From NCBI RefSeq assembly GCF_009903685.1, contig NZ_JAAABI010000004.1:1-64000 (forward strand): DNA of 64,000 nucleotides, read 5' to 3'. This document shows positions 26,557 through 34,438 of the stretch, piece by piece (the stretch's first letter is position 1; each line of letters opens with the position of its first letter). The stretch is from Flagellimonas ochracea (GTDB lineage: Bacteria; Bacteroidota; Bacteroidia; Flavobacteriales; Flavobacteriaceae). The notes beneath the pieces are model-generated. The model did no database searches, was not told where the DNA came from, and saw only the letters and a program-made list of their open reading frames with translations. The position numbers were made by a program, and so were the translations under genes.

Positions 26557-26576
26557 TACGATGTTGCCCTAAAAAA

Positions 26577-26636
26577 GGAAACCTCCGAACCATGCCTCCC
26601 AAATTGGGGTGTGGGGAGGCATGACAGGAGGATTCC
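26577..26636 (-). terminator. Long-stem terminator after the DUF1800-DUF1501 unit
   Basis: CATGCCTCCC (26591-26600) pairs with GGGAGGCATG (26614-26623), and the outer CCTCC/GGAGG (26582-26586 and 26627-26631) and GGAA/TTCC extend it. On the minus strand the hairpin is followed by six T. It begins 20 bases after the DUF1501 stop codon. Confidence 0.8.
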
Positions 26637-26656
26637 GGAATGCGTGTTTTGAGTGA

Positions 26657-28381
26657 CTACATAATCATTACGGATTTGCTCATTCGCTGATCCGCTACGG
26701 AAATTCTGTAAATGTACTTTCCGGTGGATAAGCTATCGCGCATGCGCTCCCTAATATTGATTTCGGCTGATCCTTCGAGCATCATCTCATTGAAAACTGT
26801 TCCGACCTTTTGTCCCAAGATGTTGAACAGCTCAATATCCACATGAGCCGCAAATGGCATTTCCAAATGGATGTGTGGAGCACTTGCGTTGGGATAGTAG
26901 GGCGTATGCACAATGGTATCCAAGATTTCTGGATTTGGATCCATGCCATCTTCACTTGGTGGGGTTTCGGGCAGTGTAGGTGGGTCATTGTCCATGGCGA
27001 TATCGTCAAAGGTTTCTCCACTACAGTTGAAGCCCAAATCAATTGCTCTGTACTGATAGCCCAACAGGTGTTGCTCCACAGAAGTTCTCGGAACACAAAG
27101 CCATTCGGCCAATACCGTTCCATACAAATCCCTAAAGTCCATGGTATAATCCAGGTTTCCTCTGCTGTTCGGGCTATCCAAGGAAGGATGGTCGCCTACA
27201 AAGGCACTTCCACTCAGTCCAGAACCAAAGAATAGGGTGGGAGCCGCCTTTCCGTGGTCGGTACCATTAGATCCGTTTTCAAAGATTCTACGGCCAAATT
27301 CAGAAAAAGTCATGCTCAGTACCTTATCATCTTGTTCGGTACATGCCAAATCCTCATAAAAATTGTTGATGGCGATGGAAAGATTCGACATCAATCTTTC
27401 GTGGGCAAGGGGCTGGTTGCCATGGGTGTCGAATCCTCCCATGGAAATCATGTAAACCTTGGTGCCCAAACCACCTTTGATCAGTTTGGCCAATAGCGAT
27501 AATTGGCGGGCAAAGTTGTTGTCCTGATATTCTACACATCGCAAAGCATCTCCACGCTCGTAGGCCTCATGAATTTTTCCCGCATACTCGTATGTGGTAT
27601 TGGCGACACCACGTAAGAAACGAAGTTGGTCTCCATACATACAGTTATCAAAAGGTGCATTTTCGATGTCGTAGAAAGTGCCGGTTTGCGCTATTTCTTC
27701 CAATTGGTCCACGTTGTTGGTCACAAAGGCATAATTGGTTTCTTCACCTTGGAAGACCAAATTGGCAAGGTTTCCAATTTGAATGGCAGCTGGCGATTCT
27801 GGCGGATTAATTAAATAGTCGGGATAAAGATCTTCGAAATGTCTTCCCATCCAACCGGTATTCAGCCCTGAAAATCCAGTGGTAGTCAAATCGGTATTGG
27901 CAAAAATGTCGGAACCGGTAAAGTGGGACAAACTTTGGTTTTCATACCCTACGCCATGAACAGCCTTAAACTGCCCTTCTCCCCAGAGTGGTTCCAGGGA
28001 GCTCATGTAGGTGGGAATACCAAAATCGTCGGTAAGTTTTAGGACTTTACTTTCTGGAATGTAGATATTCGGCCGCGCATTAGCATAAGTATCATATTGT
28101 TGTATTGGGATAACAGTGCTCAAACCGTCATTACCGCCCGAAAGTCTTATTAATATAAGAATGTTATCCGTTTCCGCTGCTGCAATGGCAGAGGTCAGGG
28201 GGGATGGGGCGGAAGCGGAGACCAAGCTGCTTCCCAAGAACATGGATCCCGAGCCGGCTATACCCAAAGCTTGGATAAAAGACCGTCGGCTCCAATTTTT
28301 ATGTTCCAAATCGTGGCCTTCGTGTTCAAGGCCTTTGTGTGGTGATGTATCGTTATCGTGGGTGTGATGAGTATCGCACAT
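26657..28381 (-). CDS. DUF1501 family secreted protein with T9SS sorting domain
   Basis: The 574-residue protein has a His/Asp-rich N-terminus, then a Tat signal (WSRRSFIQALGIAGSGSMFLG, about residues 31-51), and a DUF1501 alkaline-phosphatase-like/sulfatase-fold domain with NILILIRLSGGNDGLSTVIP near residue 72 and MGGFDTHGNQ near 318. The last about 75 residues (ELFNILGQKVGTVFNEM...GKYIYRISVADQRMSKSVMIM) are a type A T9SS C-terminal sorting domain, so it is exported by Tat or Sec and then moved to the cell surface. It follows the DUF1800 gene by 11 bases. The function of such pairs is not established. Confidence 0.94.
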   Translation of the reverse strand: MCDTHHTHDNDTSPHKGLEHEGHDLEHKNWSRRSFIQALGIAGSGSMFLGSSLVSASAPSPLTSAIAAAETDNILILIRLSGGNDGLSTVIPIQQYDTYANARPNIYIPESKVLKLTDDFGIPTYMSSLEPLWGEGQFKAVHGVGYENQSLSHFTGSDIFANTDLTTTGFSGLNTGWMGRHFEDLYPDYLINPPESPAAIQIGNLANLVFQGEETNYAFVTNNVDQLEEIAQTGTFYDIENAPFDNCMYGDQLRFLRGVANTTYEYAGKIHEAYERGDALRCVEYQDNNFARQLSLLAKLIKGGLGTKVYMISMGGFDTHGNQPLAHERLMSNLSIAINNFYEDLACTEQDDKVLSMTFSEFGRRIFENGSNGTDHGKAAPTLFFGSGLSGSAFVGDHPSLDSPNSRGNLDYTMDFRDLYGTVLAEWLCVPRTSVEQHLLGYQYRAIDLGFNCSGETFDDIAMDNDPPTLPETPPSEDGMDPNPEILDTIVHTPYYPNASAPHIHLEMPFAAHVDIELFNILGQKVGTVFNEMMLEGSAEINIRERMRDSLSTGKYIYRISVADQRMSKSVMIM

Positions 28382-28392
28382 GGTTGTAGGGG

Positions 28393-29880
28393 TTATTTTA
28401 GTTGAAATTCGGGTTCTCTGCTTATATGTCTTAGCAATAGATAAACTTGCGCATGGGCATCTTCTAGTCCCATATTCCAGCTATTGGTTTCATAGGTTCC
28501 GGTATCTTCGTAAGGTTCCCTGAAAACAGTGATAGCCCTATCATAATCGGCATCGGTCAACAAACCTTTTGGCGTCAGTTTATCCACAATGGCTCTAGTT
28601 ACTACGGCGGGATCACTCTCTGTAGCTCCCGTAGGACCAGCTGCTGCAATGCCGAAGGCTCTGAATTGCTCTTGGTCTGCTTGGTAGAAACGTTCCAAGA
28701 AAACCTCCGCTGTCAACCAGCGACCTATAATAAAATTTGTATTGATCCATTCTCTGTCGCGTTGCCAACCGGCCACGTCAAAAGGATCAAAAAGCTCTTG
28801 ACCAATTAATCTACTAGCGTCTATTACATTAATTACCGTGGAATCATCATAAGTAAAACCGGTTTCTTTGATAAGACCCATATATAAATCAAAAGGACTC
28901 TTTATAATGACACCAATAGCGGTATCATCAAAAAAGTGCTGGCTTTTAAACAATTGTCTAAGAACCGGAGCTATTTCAAAATTGTTGGCGATGAACGTCT
29001 GGGCAAGACCATCAATAATTTGAGGTGCAATGCCGCCATCATCATCTGTGGAATCGGGATGAATCAAAAATTCATACAGCTTCTTGCAAATGAACCAAGC
29101 AATTTCGTTGGGTCTTTCATTGAAGAGAATGTCAATGGTGTCGTCATAACCCCAATTTCCTGTTTGCCCTAGAATTGTCTTGTTTTCGGTATTGAAATCC
29201 TCAGGGTTAAAAGTTACTTGTGTACATCCTTCTTCTCCCCGCTCGGTATATCCGGAAAGGGACTTGGAGGTTTCAATAATGTCCTCTTCGGTATACCCGT
29301 TACCTTCACCTAGAGTGAAAAGCTCGTATAGCTCACGAGCATAGTTTTCATTGGGATTGTTTCCGCGGTTTCTTACCCCATCCAAATAGTACAACATGGC
29401 ACTGGTAAGCCCAACTTCGCTCACAAAGGTTTTAAAGTTACCGAGGGCATTTCGCTGCAAACAGTTTATATAATAGTATAAAAACTGATTACAATTATAA
29501 ACATCCAATTCGGTTACAAAATGGTTGCTCCAAAAGAAGCTCATTCTATCCCGTAGGTTGTTGTCCAAAAGTTGGTTTCCATAGGTAATTGAAAATTCTT
29601 CCAACTGTGCCCTGCGCAATTGGCGGGCCAAGTCGTCGTCCTCTGGGTAATTGGCATCGGTCCAATCCGCCCATGCAGGTGCTGGAATTGGTGGAACTGC
29701 AAGAGCTTGGTCGACCAAATTATCAACAAGGTTATCTGCGGTTTGACCTACAGCGGCATTAATTGTCTGTACTGAGGCACTAAAACCTAGCCTCCGATAC
29801 AAGTGGGCCGCACGTAACTCATCCAAGGGAGCGGTATACGGGGCCAACGTTGAGGAATTACAATTGATGAAGTACTCCAT
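28393..29880 (-). CDS. DUF1800 family protein
   Basis: I place the start at the ATG at 29880 because family members commonly begin with FINCN-xx-LAPY; a TTG 42 bases upstream gives a 14-residue longer form. The protein has the usual HLYRRLGFSAS near the N-terminus, RDRMSFFWSNHFVTE near residue 130 and NPNENYARELYELFTLGEGNGYTEEDI near 180, which is the family core. DUF1800 genes are regularly paired with DUF1501 genes, as here. No signal peptide is obvious. Role unknown. Confidence 0.92.
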   Translation of the reverse strand: MEYFINCNSSTLAPYTAPLDELRAAHLYRRLGFSASVQTINAAVGQTADNLVDNLVDQALAVPPIPAPAWADWTDANYPEDDDLARQLRRAQLEEFSITYGNQLLDNNLRDRMSFFWSNHFVTELDVYNCNQFLYYYINCLQRNALGNFKTFVSEVGLTSAMLYYLDGVRNRGNNPNENYARELYELFTLGEGNGYTEEDIIETSKSLSGYTERGEEGCTQVTFNPEDFNTENKTILGQTGNWGYDDTIDILFNERPNEIAWFICKKLYEFLIHPDSTDDDGGIAPQIIDGLAQTFIANNFEIAPVLRQLFKSQHFFDDTAIGVIIKSPFDLYMGLIKETGFTYDDSTVINVIDASRLIGQELFDPFDVAGWQRDREWINTNFIIGRWLTAEVFLERFYQADQEQFRAFGIAAAGPTGATESDPAVVTRAIVDKLTPKGLLTDADYDRAITVFREPYEDTGTYETNSWNMGLEDAHAQVYLLLRHISREPEFQLK

Positions 29881-30050
29881 AGCAATGTCTGGCGTTAAAA
29901 TAGGTACATAGTTTTGGGGCAACTATATGTTTAGCTAACGTTGGGTGTGGTTCAATGAGTCCAACAAATTACAATCTTAACGTTCGTTTTGCCATCAACC
30001 ACCAATTTTTTCGATGAACTGCACATTTTTTTTAATATTTTTCAACACAA

Positions 30051-30410
30051 ATGGCAAAACACAACGAATTTGGGACTATTGGAGAGCAAATGGCTGCTGA
30101 TTTTCTGTATAAGAAGGGCTATCGCATTTTAGTCAAAAACTACCGCTACCAACATGCCGAAGTAGATCTTATCGCACAACAAGGGGATGTGTTGGCGATT
30201 GTAGAAGTGAAGTCAAGAACCAATAGCTTTCTTGAAGACATTTCCAGCACTGTGAATCGGAAAAAGATGAGACTGCTGACCCTTGCCGCGGATAACTTTG
30301 TTCAAGAAAAGAATTTGGATGTCAATGTCCGGTTTGATGTAATCACTATTATTAAGGACATGGACCAGTACAAAATTGAGCATCTGGAGGACGCTTTCTA
30401 TCATTTTTAA
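30051..30410 (+). CDS. YraN-like UPF0102 nuclease-fold protein
   Basis: The 119-residue protein matches the YraN family: KHNEFGTIGEQMAADFLYKKGYRILVKNYRY at the start, then the restriction-endonuclease-like core EVDLIAQQGDVLAIVEVKSR (residues about 38-57), with Asp, Glu and VxVKSR spaced as in PD-(D/E)xK nucleases. Cellular function is unknown; a role in DNA recombination or Holliday junction handling has been suggested from fold only. It stands 128 bases from the divergent DUF1800 unit. Confidence 0.94.
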   Translation: MAKHNEFGTIGEQMAADFLYKKGYRILVKNYRYQHAEVDLIAQQGDVLAIVEVKSRTNSFLEDISSTVNRKKMRLLTLAADNFVQEKNLDVNVRFDVITIIKDMDQYKIEHLEDAFYHF

Positions 30411-30413
30411 CCA

Positions 30414-30445
30414 TTTGTTTGTTTTATAACAATATGTTATTTTTG
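30414..30445 (+). promoter_or_regulatory. Promoter of the ACT-domain regulator, with embedded palindrome
   Basis: TTTG (30414-30417), a 20-base spacer, and TATTTTTG (30438-30445) form a consensus Bacteroidota promoter. Between and over the boxes lies a perfect dyad, ATAACA-ATA-TGTTAT (30426-30440), ideal as a repressor operator. The gene start is 16 bases downstream. Confidence 0.65.
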
Positions 30446-30461
30446 TCATAAAATTGACCAA

Positions 30462-31121
30462 ATGAAAACCATCTCCGCTGTTGTTGAACATTACATCAAA
30501 AAGAAACCCTTTCTGCAAAGCGCCTTGGCACAGGGTATAATCAATTTGACTTCATTGTCCAGACAGATTAGACCTGAAATTGCCGAGGAATTGGGTAAGG
30601 AGGTGAAAGATGGGGCGGTGGTCATGGCCTTGAAGCGCTTATCGGACGATTTGGAGTTTAGGGCCACGCACAGGATTGTAAAGGTCTTAAAAAATATTGG
30701 GGAGATTACAGTACGTTCCAATTTAACCGACTATACCTTTCTGGCTTCAGATACTATTCTGCAACAACAGGCGAAGCTACTGGAGGAGGTGAATGCCAAT
30801 CAAGATGTGTTTTATACCTCTTCCCGCGGGGTAAACGAAATCAATATTGTGATCAGCAACTCGATGGATGCCGTTGTCGAAAAGTATTTCAAGAATGAAC
30901 GCTGCACTCAAAAGGCCGAGAATTTGTCTTCCATCACGGTGAAATTGCCAGCGGAAAATGTTTCGGTTCCCGGTATCTACTATTTTATTTTTCAGCGATT
31001 GGCTTGGGAGGGCATTGTCCTGTATGAAGTAATATCCACTACCAACGAATTTACCATTTTGGTCAACGAGGATCAGGTCGATGTGGCGTTCAAGACTATT
31101 AAAGATTTAAAAACGCTATAG
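30462..31121 (+). CDS. HTH-like plus tandem ACT domain protein (putative amino-acid-responsive regulator)
   Basis: The 219-residue protein is often labelled aspartate kinase by similarity because its C-terminal half (residues about 95-219) carries two ACT-like modules, the last with LPAENVSVPGIYYFIFQRLAWEGIVLYEVIS. It has no kinase domain. Residues about 8-65 form three helices in a winged-helix-like order (IKKKPFLQSALAQGIINLTSLSRQIRP...GAVVMALKRL). An HTH with ligand-binding ACT modules suggests a transcription factor sensing an amino acid. Its own promoter contains a perfect dyad, so autoregulation is likely. Effector unknown. Confidence 0.85.
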   Translation: MKTISAVVEHYIKKKPFLQSALAQGIINLTSLSRQIRPEIAEELGKEVKDGAVVMALKRLSDDLEFRATHRIVKVLKNIGEITVRSNLTDYTFLASDTILQQQAKLLEEVNANQDVFYTSSRGVNEINIVISNSMDAVVEKYFKNERCTQKAENLSSITVKLPAENVSVPGIYYFIFQRLAWEGIVLYEVISTTNEFTILVNEDQVDVAFKTIKDLKTL

Positions 31122-31179
31122 GTTTTGATAAACTAAACCAAGGACATATTCGTTATTGTTGAAGACACTTTTTTGAACA

Positions 31180-33159
31180 ATGACCAAGAAAAGAATCTTT
31201 TTGGGGGCAATGATCCTGTTCGGAGCGTATCTCTGTTATTTGGCCTACATTTTTATCCTTTCTCCAAAAACCAATTTGCAATCCATTTACCTTATTCCCA
31301 AAGATGCGGTTTTCATCATTGAGTCGGAACAACCAGTGGATAGTTGGGGCCGAGTGAGTGAAAGCGAGGCGTGGAATCATTTGCAGAAGAACGACTACTT
31401 TTCGGAACTCACGGAAAACATCCAAAAAGTGGATACCGTGTTCAAGAACAACAACAAATTGTTCGAGTTTTTTGATGGTCGTTCCCTTTTTATCTCCATC
31501 CACATGATTTCCCAAAAGGATTATGGAATTTTCTATGTGCTCGACCTCAAGCGCATAGCCAAGCTGAAGCTGCTCAAAACATATCTTAATACCCTGCTCA
31601 ACAATCATTATACCTTGAGCAAACGGCAGTATCACAATCATGAAATCTTGGAGGTGCACGACCGCAATAGCAAGGAAACCATGCACATGGCCTTTATAAA
31701 AAATCAACTGGTGGCCTCCTACACGCATACACTGGTCGAAGCATCCATTGACCAATATCAAGAACCTGTTTTGGGAAGAAATCTCAATTTTATCGAAATC
31801 AACAAAAAGGTCGGGCATGAAGACCTTTTTAGAATGTATGTGCAATACAATTACTTCGATGATTACATAAAACGGTTCACGGACAAATCTTCAGATTGGG
31901 TAAAACGGATAAGTGAGAATCTCTTGTTCTCAGGATTTCATTTTGAGTTGGACAAAAACAGCGCCCTGACCGCAAAGGGATTCACCAAAATCAGTAGTGT
32001 CAATGAATATTACCTGGAAGCTCTGCAAAAATCGGGCAAGGCCAAACGTAGCATTCCCAACATTGCCCCAATGCGGACCGCGCTTTACATTAGCTATGGA
32101 TTCGACAGTTTTGCCAAATTCTATAAGAATTTTAGCATTGTACAGCAAAAAGACCCGAAACGGTTTGAGAATTATCAAGCTGGGATAGAAAAAGTGGAAC
32201 AGTTTCTCAAAATCGATGTAGAAGAACACTTTGTGAGTTGGATTGGCGATGAAATGGCCCTACTCCAGATTCAGTCCAACATATCCAAAGGAAAAAACGA
32301 TATGGCCTTAGTGCTCAAAACCAACAATTCCGAGCACGCGAAAACGAATTTAGATTTTGTATTGGAGCAAATCAGGAAAAAAACTCCCGTAAAGTTCAAA
32401 GCCGTGGACTACAAGGACCATCAAATCAATTTTCTGTCCATCAAAGGATTTTTCAAGTTGCTTTTGGGCAACCGGTTCGATGCATTTGACAAACCCTACT
32501 TTACCATGATTGATGATTTTGTGGTGTTCAGTGACAATCCCAATACCTTAAAAAGTATCATTGATGGTGTTGTGGAGGGTTCCACGCTTTCCGCTTCTCG
32601 TGAGTATAAGGAGTTCAGCAAAAAATTCCAATCGGAATCCACCGTGTTTGTTTATAGTAACATTCCCGTTTTATATGATAACATGTATGCCTTGGCTGAC
32701 GTTGTCACCAAGAAAAAAATGCTAAAGAACAAGGATTTTATTATCTGCTTCCCGCTTGTGGGATTACAATTGACCCCTGAAGATAATTTGTTTGAGAGTC
32801 TATTGATAGCCAATTATCAGAATGTGGAAGAAGTGAAGAAAAAAGCACAATTCGAGGAAAGAGTTGTTTCAATTACGAAAAACCAAAACCCTGTATCTGG
32901 CGAAATAACCGATGCAATTTTCAATCTTGATCCCATCTACCCTACGGATTTAAGTGCAAAATTGTTCAGCAGAAAGTATGCCAATGGCAATGTTAAATTT
33001 GAAGTGGATTTAAGGGATGGGCATAAAGATGGGCGATACACCCAATACTATCCTGATGGCACCAAAAAAATGACGGGACGTTTTCGAAATGATGAGCAAG
33101 TGGGCACATGGCGCTATTATGATCAAGAGGGCAAACTGGTTCATAAAAAACGGTTTTAA
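31180..33159 (+). CDS. Membrane-anchored DUF3352-like protein with MORN-like tail
   Basis: The 659-residue protein starts with a single membrane segment (residues 6-27), followed by a long periplasmic region of alternating strands and helices (for example FIESEQPVDSWGRVSESEAWNHLQKNDYF near residue 46) typical of DUF3352. Residues from about 600 to the end repeat a GHKDGRYTQYYPDGTKKMTGRF-like unit, a MORN/YwqK-type antiparallel module. The role is unknown. It follows the ACT regulator gene by 58 bases and may share its transcript. Confidence 0.85.
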   Translation: MTKKRIFLGAMILFGAYLCYLAYIFILSPKTNLQSIYLIPKDAVFIIESEQPVDSWGRVSESEAWNHLQKNDYFSELTENIQKVDTVFKNNNKLFEFFDGRSLFISIHMISQKDYGIFYVLDLKRIAKLKLLKTYLNTLLNNHYTLSKRQYHNHEILEVHDRNSKETMHMAFIKNQLVASYTHTLVEASIDQYQEPVLGRNLNFIEINKKVGHEDLFRMYVQYNYFDDYIKRFTDKSSDWVKRISENLLFSGFHFELDKNSALTAKGFTKISSVNEYYLEALQKSGKAKRSIPNIAPMRTALYISYGFDSFAKFYKNFSIVQQKDPKRFENYQAGIEKVEQFLKIDVEEHFVSWIGDEMALLQIQSNISKGKNDMALVLKTNNSEHAKTNLDFVLEQIRKKTPVKFKAVDYKDHQINFLSIKGFFKLLLGNRFDAFDKPYFTMIDDFVVFSDNPNTLKSIIDGVVEGSTLSASREYKEFSKKFQSESTVFVYSNIPVLYDNMYALADVVTKKKMLKNKDFIICFPLVGLQLTPEDNLFESLLIANYQNVEEVKKKAQFEERVVSITKNQNPVSGEITDAIFNLDPIYPTDLSAKLFSRKYANGNVKFEVDLRDGHKDGRYTQYYPDGTKKMTGRFRNDEQVGTWRYYDQEGKLVHKKRF

Positions 33160-33229
33160 GATAACATCCTATTGATTTTAGCATTTGAAAGGCAATTAGT
33201 ACCTTCCTGTGCAAAATCAATCTTCTCGG

Positions 33230-34396
33230 ATGAAAAGTATTTTATACCTCCTTGCAACACTGTTCATTTTAAGTTCGATAGCCACGATAAAGGCGCAGGA
33301 ATATTATTTCCCGGAACGGTATGAAACATGGAAAACTGCTGAAAAAAATCAGTTTAAGCTTGATGCGCAACAGTTGAACAAAGCCGTTGATTTTGCCAAG
33401 GCCAACCAATATTCAGGTTCCAGTGATTTGCGCAGGGCCATTTTAAAAGGATTTGAACGCGAACCTTTCCATGAGATTTTAGGTCCGACCAAAAAACGGG
33501 GTGGCCCCGCAGGGATGATCCTGAAAAACGGATACCTTCTTGCCTCTTGGGGAGACACCCAACGAGTAGACATGACCTTTAGTGTCACCAAAAGCTTTTT
33601 GTCCACGGTGGCCGGGTTGGCCGAAGACCAAGGCCTAATAAAAAGTATTACAAACAAGGTAGCCAACTATGTTTGGGATGGCACTTTTGATGGCGAGCAC
33701 AATTCCAAAATCACATGGGAACATTTATTGCAACAGAACTCCGATTGGTCGGGCGAACTTTGGGGATTAAAGGATTGGGCGGACCGCCCACCCCGTGAAG
33801 GCGGATTGGACGATTGGAGATTCCGAAAACTCAATGAGCCTGGCACCGTAATGGAGTACAACGATGTGCGCGTGAATGTGCTGTCGTATTCGTTGACCAA
33901 TGTTTGGCGCAAACCGCTGCCCTTGGTCTTAAAAGAGGAGTTGATGGACAAAATAGGAGCTACGCCCACATGGCGGTGGTATGGGTATGACCACGCATGG
34001 ACCGTAATTGATGGGATGCAAATGAAATCTGTGACGGGAGGCGGGCACTCCGGAGCAGGATTGTTTATTTGTACAGAGGACATGGCCCGTTTTGGCATGG
34101 TGTTCTTGAATAATGGGAGATGGAAAGACCAACAGCTTATCAGCGAAGATTGGATTAAAAAAGCGACCACACCTTCGGTGCCCAATGTAAATTATGGGTA
34201 TATGTGGTGGTTGAACCAAAAGGGAGGTTCCCGACATTGGGAAGGGGTGCCTCAACATGTGTTCTACGCAGCAGGCTTTGGCGGCAACTTTATTGTGGTG
34301 GACCAAAAAAACGATTTGCTCATTGTAACCCGCTGGTTGGAACCTTCCAAAATTGGTGAGTTTGTAAAGCAAGTGTATGAGGCTTTTAAGGATTGA
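33230..34396 (+). CDS. Secreted serine beta-lactamase-fold hydrolase
   Basis: I choose the ATG at 33230 because it starts the signal peptide (MKSILYLLATLFILSSIATIKAQ); a GTG at 33209 would add seven residues in front. The 388-residue protein has the class C beta-lactamase/esterase motifs: SVTK near residue 119 (nucleophile Ser and Lys), EYND near 210 (the YxN equivalent) and GGHSGAG near 273. It probably acts as a peptidase or esterase, not necessarily on antibiotics. It is convergent with mfd, and a palindromic repeat lies between them. Confidence 0.92.
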   Translation: MKSILYLLATLFILSSIATIKAQEYYFPERYETWKTAEKNQFKLDAQQLNKAVDFAKANQYSGSSDLRRAILKGFEREPFHEILGPTKKRGGPAGMILKNGYLLASWGDTQRVDMTFSVTKSFLSTVAGLAEDQGLIKSITNKVANYVWDGTFDGEHNSKITWEHLLQQNSDWSGELWGLKDWADRPPREGGLDDWRFRKLNEPGTVMEYNDVRVNVLSYSLTNVWRKPLPLVLKEELMDKIGATPTWRWYGYDHAWTVIDGMQMKSVTGGGHSGAGLFICTEDMARFGMVFLNNGRWKDQQLISEDWIKKATTPSVPNVNYGYMWWLNQKGGSRHWEGVPQHVFYAAGFGGNFIVVDQKNDLLIVTRWLEPSKIGEFVKQVYEAFKD

Positions 34397-34397
34397 G

Positions 34398-34425
34398 TGT
34401 CATTTCGAACGAATGTGAGAAATCT
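34398..34425. repeat. Dispersed palindromic repeat, half unit
   Basis: TGTCATTTCGAAC followed by GAATGTGAGAAATCT is one half of the repeat family described at 37948. It fills the gap between the convergent hydrolase and mfd genes. Confidence 0.65.
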
Positions 34426-34438
34426 AAATTAAAAAGAA

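Noticed and set aside
30462..31121. Annotation as aspartate kinase
   Set aside because: There is no kinase signature; only ACT-like modules are shared, and the real aspartokinase is at 46042.
31153..31845. 230-codon frame antisense to the DUF3352 gene
   Set aside because: It would overlap the sense gene fully and shows no known domain.
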